DNA of 64,000 bases, taken from NCBI GenBank assembly GCA_022841825.1, contig JALHQT010000001.1, positions 620,001 through 684,000 of the forward strand, written 5' to 3'. The notes below the pieces were generated by a model. That model was not told where the DNA came from. It did not search any database and saw only the letters and a list, made by a program, of their open reading frames with translations. The stretch is from Anaerolineae bacterium (GTDB taxonomy: Bacteria; Chloroflexota; Anaerolineae; Aggregatilineales; Phototrophicaceae). How positions within the stretch are numbered: position 1 is the stretch's first letter; the number at the start of each line of letters is the position of its first letter. Below, in pieces: positions 62,301 to 64,000 of the stretch. The position numbers and the translations under genes are program-made.

Positions 62301-62573
62301 GGCGACAGCGCACTCACACAGCGTATTGGTGCGATCAATGAGGTCATCATCAATACCGCGAATGCCAACAACGTCCCTGTCCTGAACCTCTATCGCCTCC
62401 TGAGCGAACTGCCCAACTCAGGGCTGCAGGATGGCATTTCGCTGAGTTTTGATCCCTCGAACGGCAGTGGCAACCTGGCTGACAGCGCGACCACACAGTA
62501 CGGCGAGAATGCTTTCAACAAGGCGCTGCTCGAAGTCCTGGCAGATCTCCGTTCAATCATCATTCAGCAATAG
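59400..62573 (+). CDS. PKD-domain lipoprotein with Thr/Pro repeat linker and degenerate SGNH domain
   Basis: 1057 residues from the ATG at 59400 (GGAG nine bases before). N-terminus with lipobox-like LATVAC; an Ig-like domain; two PKD domains ([52 protein letters not shown]); a Thr/Pro/Glu linker of 11-residue repeats; three more PKD-type domains ([36 protein letters not shown]); and a C-terminal SGNH/GDSL-like domain in which the nucleophile block reads GDEY instead of GDS, the GxND block reads GYHD, and the final DxxH reads DGISLS. So the hydrolase is probably inactive and serves as a binding domain. Cell-surface protein, adhesion or glycan binding inferred. Confidence 0.88.
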   Translation: MPSLTRPSRALVGILLALVSLMLATVACNLIAGEPTAEALPTISDILTQTLPPSRTPQTTSGAPTPLPGVTLPAQSVPTQVLVVPTAVRPPSLPTPTPLPISIVILAPVPGNVLAGNVQVVGAATHPNFLQYQVEVGPDPNPSNLWYPITAAIQTPVINGVLSIWNTTTVSDATYALRLRVYLRDGTTLTTVVNNIRVQNQIPTPVPSPTPNIPRPIAAFTQDRVVGNVPMTVRFSNQSSGSITGYQWSFGDGSSSTEINPVKTYNTPGLFTVTLTVNGPGGSSNVSQQINVQSPTVPVANFDANPLVGNAPLAVAFTDRSTGGQITSWAWNFSDGGSANIQNPTYVFNAAGTFNVILTVSGPGGTSTFTRQIVVNVPFTPTPTATSTPVPATETPTATGTQTPTQVAMAFTATPTETPTSTIIPPTETPTSTLVPPTETPTNTSVPPTETATSTVPPPTETPTNTVVPPTETPTSTLVPPTETPTNTVVPPTETPEPPTATPVPATQTPTNTPEPTPTDTPIPFIVPVPGFTAIPDPVNTLFWSFSSTSTGDIASYAWDFDGNGTIDSSDANTSFAFPTSGTYTATLTVTGTDGLPYATSQTLNVVLPFAAPVAAITTEFPDPSNPLLVQFRANASGNIAAYAWDFGDTVGFSDQVDPQYQYLTGGITYTVTLTLTGTDGNAYPFSTQVTVTSPVQPPTSAFSFAIPDPNAPLTVQFTDLSSGDFDTYQWEFGDGAGFSGDANPIYTYAAGGTYTVRLTVINSSTTESNTSEQQVSVATPSPTIPPIVTDTSVRPNIPNLSGALSGVYSVGQTTPPSGTPNNPLVFTVAGDEYIDGAGIIEVFSTYDLASIPQDNLRSVVEGFSTTILPDNTNSFSNASAAAEPGWTAADLLDPSVANPAICSGTTPLACEIARNRPSIMLISVGYHDALASTDPSVFAVQLQDIINTVTAQGVIPVLVTAPPRNDGDSALTQRIGAINEVIINTANANNVPVLNLYRLLSELPNSGLQDGISLSFDPSNGSGNLADSATTQYGENAFNKALLEVLADLRSIIIQQ
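60640..60900 (+). repeat. 33-base (11-residue) Thr/Pro/Glu repeat
   Basis: About eight units of [11 protein letters not shown] and variants (NTSV, NTVV, STVP) form the rigid linker inside the PKD lipoprotein. At DNA level the units are imperfect, so this is a coding repeat. Confidence 0.9.
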
Positions 62574-62584
62574 ACGACCGATGC

Positions 62585-62590
62585 TATAAT
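62585..62590 (+). promoter_or_regulatory. Candidate -10 box of the DUF348/G5 lipoprotein gene
   Basis: TATAAT, 93 bases before the ATG at 62678. If used, transcription would start inside the following inverted repeat. Confidence 0.4.
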
Positions 62591-62632
62591 GCTGACCGAA
62601 ATCGAGAGTTGATCTCGATTTCGGTCAGCATT
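62588..62632. repeat. Perfect 20-pair inverted repeat after the PKD gene, overlapping a -10 box
   Basis: Arms 62588-62607 and 62613-62632 are exact complements with a five-base loop GTTGA. It lies 14 bases after the PKD gene stop, so it can end or protect that mRNA, although no long T-run follows. The TATAAT box at 62585-62590 runs into the left arm. Confidence 0.9.
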
Positions 62633-62677
62633 CGCATTCATGAAGCGCACTCAGCAAACACCATGCAGTTTGTACCC

Positions 62678-64000
62678 ATGCTCATAAGAAATTCTCTTGT
62701 TTGCTTACTCATCATCGTGTCAATGGCGGGATGTACTCAAGCAACCCAGCAAGACCGCCTGATTGTGTCGCTTATGGTGGATGGTCGTGAGCGCACCTTT
62801 GAGTACCCTTCACCGATTACGGTTGGAGAATTCCTGCGTGATGCCGACGTTACGCTCGGAGATCTGGATGATGTCAATCCACCGCCGTTCACCCAGATCG
62901 CGGATGGGCTGCGTGTCACCGTTGTTCGAGTCACACAAGCCGAAGAATGTGTGGAAGAGATCCTCCCGTACCGTAGGCAGACATCACCCTACGAAGGACT
63001 GCAAGCCGGCGAAGAGCGAATCGCACGCCAGGGGCAGAACGGCGTGACCCAGATTTGCTTCAGCATTGAGATCAGGGACGGTGTGCCAGCGGGTCGTACC
63101 GAGACCAGCCGCACGATCATCACATCTCCCCTCGACGAAATCGTCTATGTCGGTCCCGCAGGAGAACTTGACGCAGTCGATGTTCCCGGAACCCTTGCCT
63201 ATGTGAACAACGGCAACGCATGGGTGATGGCAGGCAGCAGCATTACGAGGCGCAATCTCACCAACACCGGGGATGTCGATGGACGGGTGTTCAGTCTCTC
63301 GCCGGATGGCAGACGACTGCTCCTATCGCGCAGAGAAGCCGATGCGAGCAACGGTGGGTTCGCAAATCGGCTGTACTTGATCAGCAACACGAACGACAAT
63401 GCCGACCCGATTCCCCTGCAACCCAGCAATATCCTGGATGCAGTGTGGGTACCGGGAATGGAAAATACCATCGCCTACTCCACCGCCGAATCGCGCGCAG
63501 CGCCTCCCGGTTGGCAGGCATACAACGATCTTTGGATCATGCGCATCGATCCGGAGACGGGGGAAGCCCTGAGCGTGCAGGAAGTCGTCGAGAGCAACAA
63601 TGGCGGTTTCGCAGGATGGTGGGGCACGGGGTACTTCTGGTCGCCCGATGGCTCGCAGCTCGCGTTCTCACGTGCAAACGGTGTCGGCTTGGTCGATCTG
63701 AGCAGCGGCGAATTTCGGTCGCTCGTCCAATATACGCCGTTCAGCAGCCCGGCATCATGGTCGTGGCGCGCCCATGTGTCTTGGTCGGCAGATGGCAGTT
63801 TACTGCTCACAACTGTGCATGGCGCACCGATCGGCAGCGAGCCGGCAGAAGCCAGCCCCGCCTTCCATGTCGCGGTTACCAGCTCAACCGGTCAGTTCGT
63901 CGCGGAAATTGGCGAAAACGCCGGGATATGGTCGCATCCAGAGTATTCACCGCCCGTTCAGGACGAAGCGGGTGCTCTGCTCGACTCTCAAATCGCGTAC
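62678..64000 (+). CDS. DUF348/G5/propeller lipoprotein (truncated at window edge)
   Basis: 441 residues visible, no stop before the window ends. Lipoprotein signal with SMAGC lipobox (Cys about residue 19). Then a DUF348-like domain (VSLMVDGRERTFEYPSPITVGEFLRDADVTLGDLDDV), a G5 domain (AEECVEEILPYRRQTSPYEGLQAGEERIARQGQNGVTQ), and a beta-propeller with WD40/TolB-like blades (RVFSLSPDGRRLLLSRE; YFWSPDGSQLAFSRANGVGLVD; VSWSADGSLLLTTVHG). DUF348-G5 pairs are known from resuscitation factors and cell-wall proteins of Gram-positive bacteria, where G5 binds glycans. The ATG at 62678 is chosen; an in-frame ATG at 62663 is possible. Confidence 0.85.
   Translation, partial: MLIRNSLVCLLIIVSMAGCTQATQQDRLIVSLMVDGRERTFEYPSPITVGEFLRDADVTLGDLDDVNPPPFTQIADGLRVTVVRVTQAEECVEEILPYRRQTSPYEGLQAGEERIARQGQNGVTQICFSIEIRDGVPAGRTETSRTIITSPLDEIVYVGPAGELDAVDVPGTLAYVNNGNAWVMAGSSITRRNLTNTGDVDGRVFSLSPDGRRLLLSRREADASNGGFANRLYLISNTNDNADPIPLQPSNILDAVWVPGMENTIAYSTAESRAAPPGWQAYNDLWIMRIDPETGEALSVQEVVESNNGGFAGWWGTGYFWSPDGSQLAFSRANGVGLVDLSSGEFRSLVQYTPFSSPASWSWRAHVSWSADGSLLLTTVHGAPIGSEPAEASPAFHVAVTSSTGQFVAEIGENAGIWSHPEYSPPVQDEAGALLDSQIAY

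Overview
The window looks like chromosomal DNA of a Chloroflexota bacterium, most likely of the Anaerolineae group. This is inferred from gene content: an archaeal-like alternative mevalonate route with isopentenyl phosphate kinase (known from Roseiflexus), many secreted proteins with Thr/Pro-rich linkers, PKD and propeller domains, orphan two-component systems with GAF/PAS domains, and an IorA/IorB-type molybdenum hydroxylase. No phage, IS element, CRISPR array or plasmid gene was found. Coding density is high: no gap between genes reaches 300 bases, and several gene pairs overlap at their ends.

Layout. 1-4480: a truncated M50 (site-2) protease and an isoprenoid cluster (phosphomevalonate-type decarboxylase, UbiA-family prenyl-phosphate transferase, mevalonate kinase, isopentenyl phosphate kinase). 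4472-7813: a peptide/nickel-type ABC importer (permeases and binding protein). 7858-11665: a three-gene operon of a PrsW-like membrane protein, a single-span protein and a trypsin-fold protein. 11674-15893: TlyA rRNA methylase and three glycosyltransferases. 16033-22997: secreted beta-helix protein, LepA, a minus-strand operon of CinA plus PyrF-like and PyrE-like proteins that lack catalytic motifs, and an orphan sugar-type ABC ATPase. 23143-30556: CelD-type acyltransferase, CBS-domain protein, a large glycosidase/M23/NBR1-Ig protein and a calcium P-type ATPase. 30780-30989: tRNA-Glu and tRNA-Arg. 31030-38828: STAND-like ATPase with an unknown partner, SmpB, S41 protease, a REC-GAF-kinase hybrid and a TPR membrane protein. 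38961-45573: tRNA-Leu, PlsX, FabF, thiolase, TPR protein, TrmFO. 45533-55075: molybdenum hydroxylase, aminotransferase, HflX, a GNAT/GIY-YIG fusion, and an amino-acid-type ABC importer whose binding protein is a tandem duplicate and whose permease carries an extra half binding-protein lobe. 55128-64000: secreted propeller protein, a histidine kinase/response regulator pair, a PKD/SGNH-like lipoprotein and a truncated DUF348/G5/propeller lipoprotein.

How the genes work together. The isoprenoid cluster supplies the last steps to isopentenyl diphosphate through isopentenyl phosphate, and the UbiA-like enzyme may use the polyprenyl phosphates. PlsX and FabF serve membrane lipid synthesis. SmpB, LepA, HflX, TlyA, TrmFO and the tRNAs serve translation. 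A large share of the rest faces the cell exterior: importers, sensors, glycosyltransferases, peptidases and adhesin-like lipoproteins.

Most notable: a 626-base exact repeat inside one binding-protein gene whose flanks are diverged (pointing to gene conversion); the half-lobe insertion in the cognate permease; an operon of three proteins with degenerate enzyme domains (CinA/PyrF/PyrE-like); a trypsin-fold protein with Thr at the nucleophile position; and a strand-composition switch near 5 kb.
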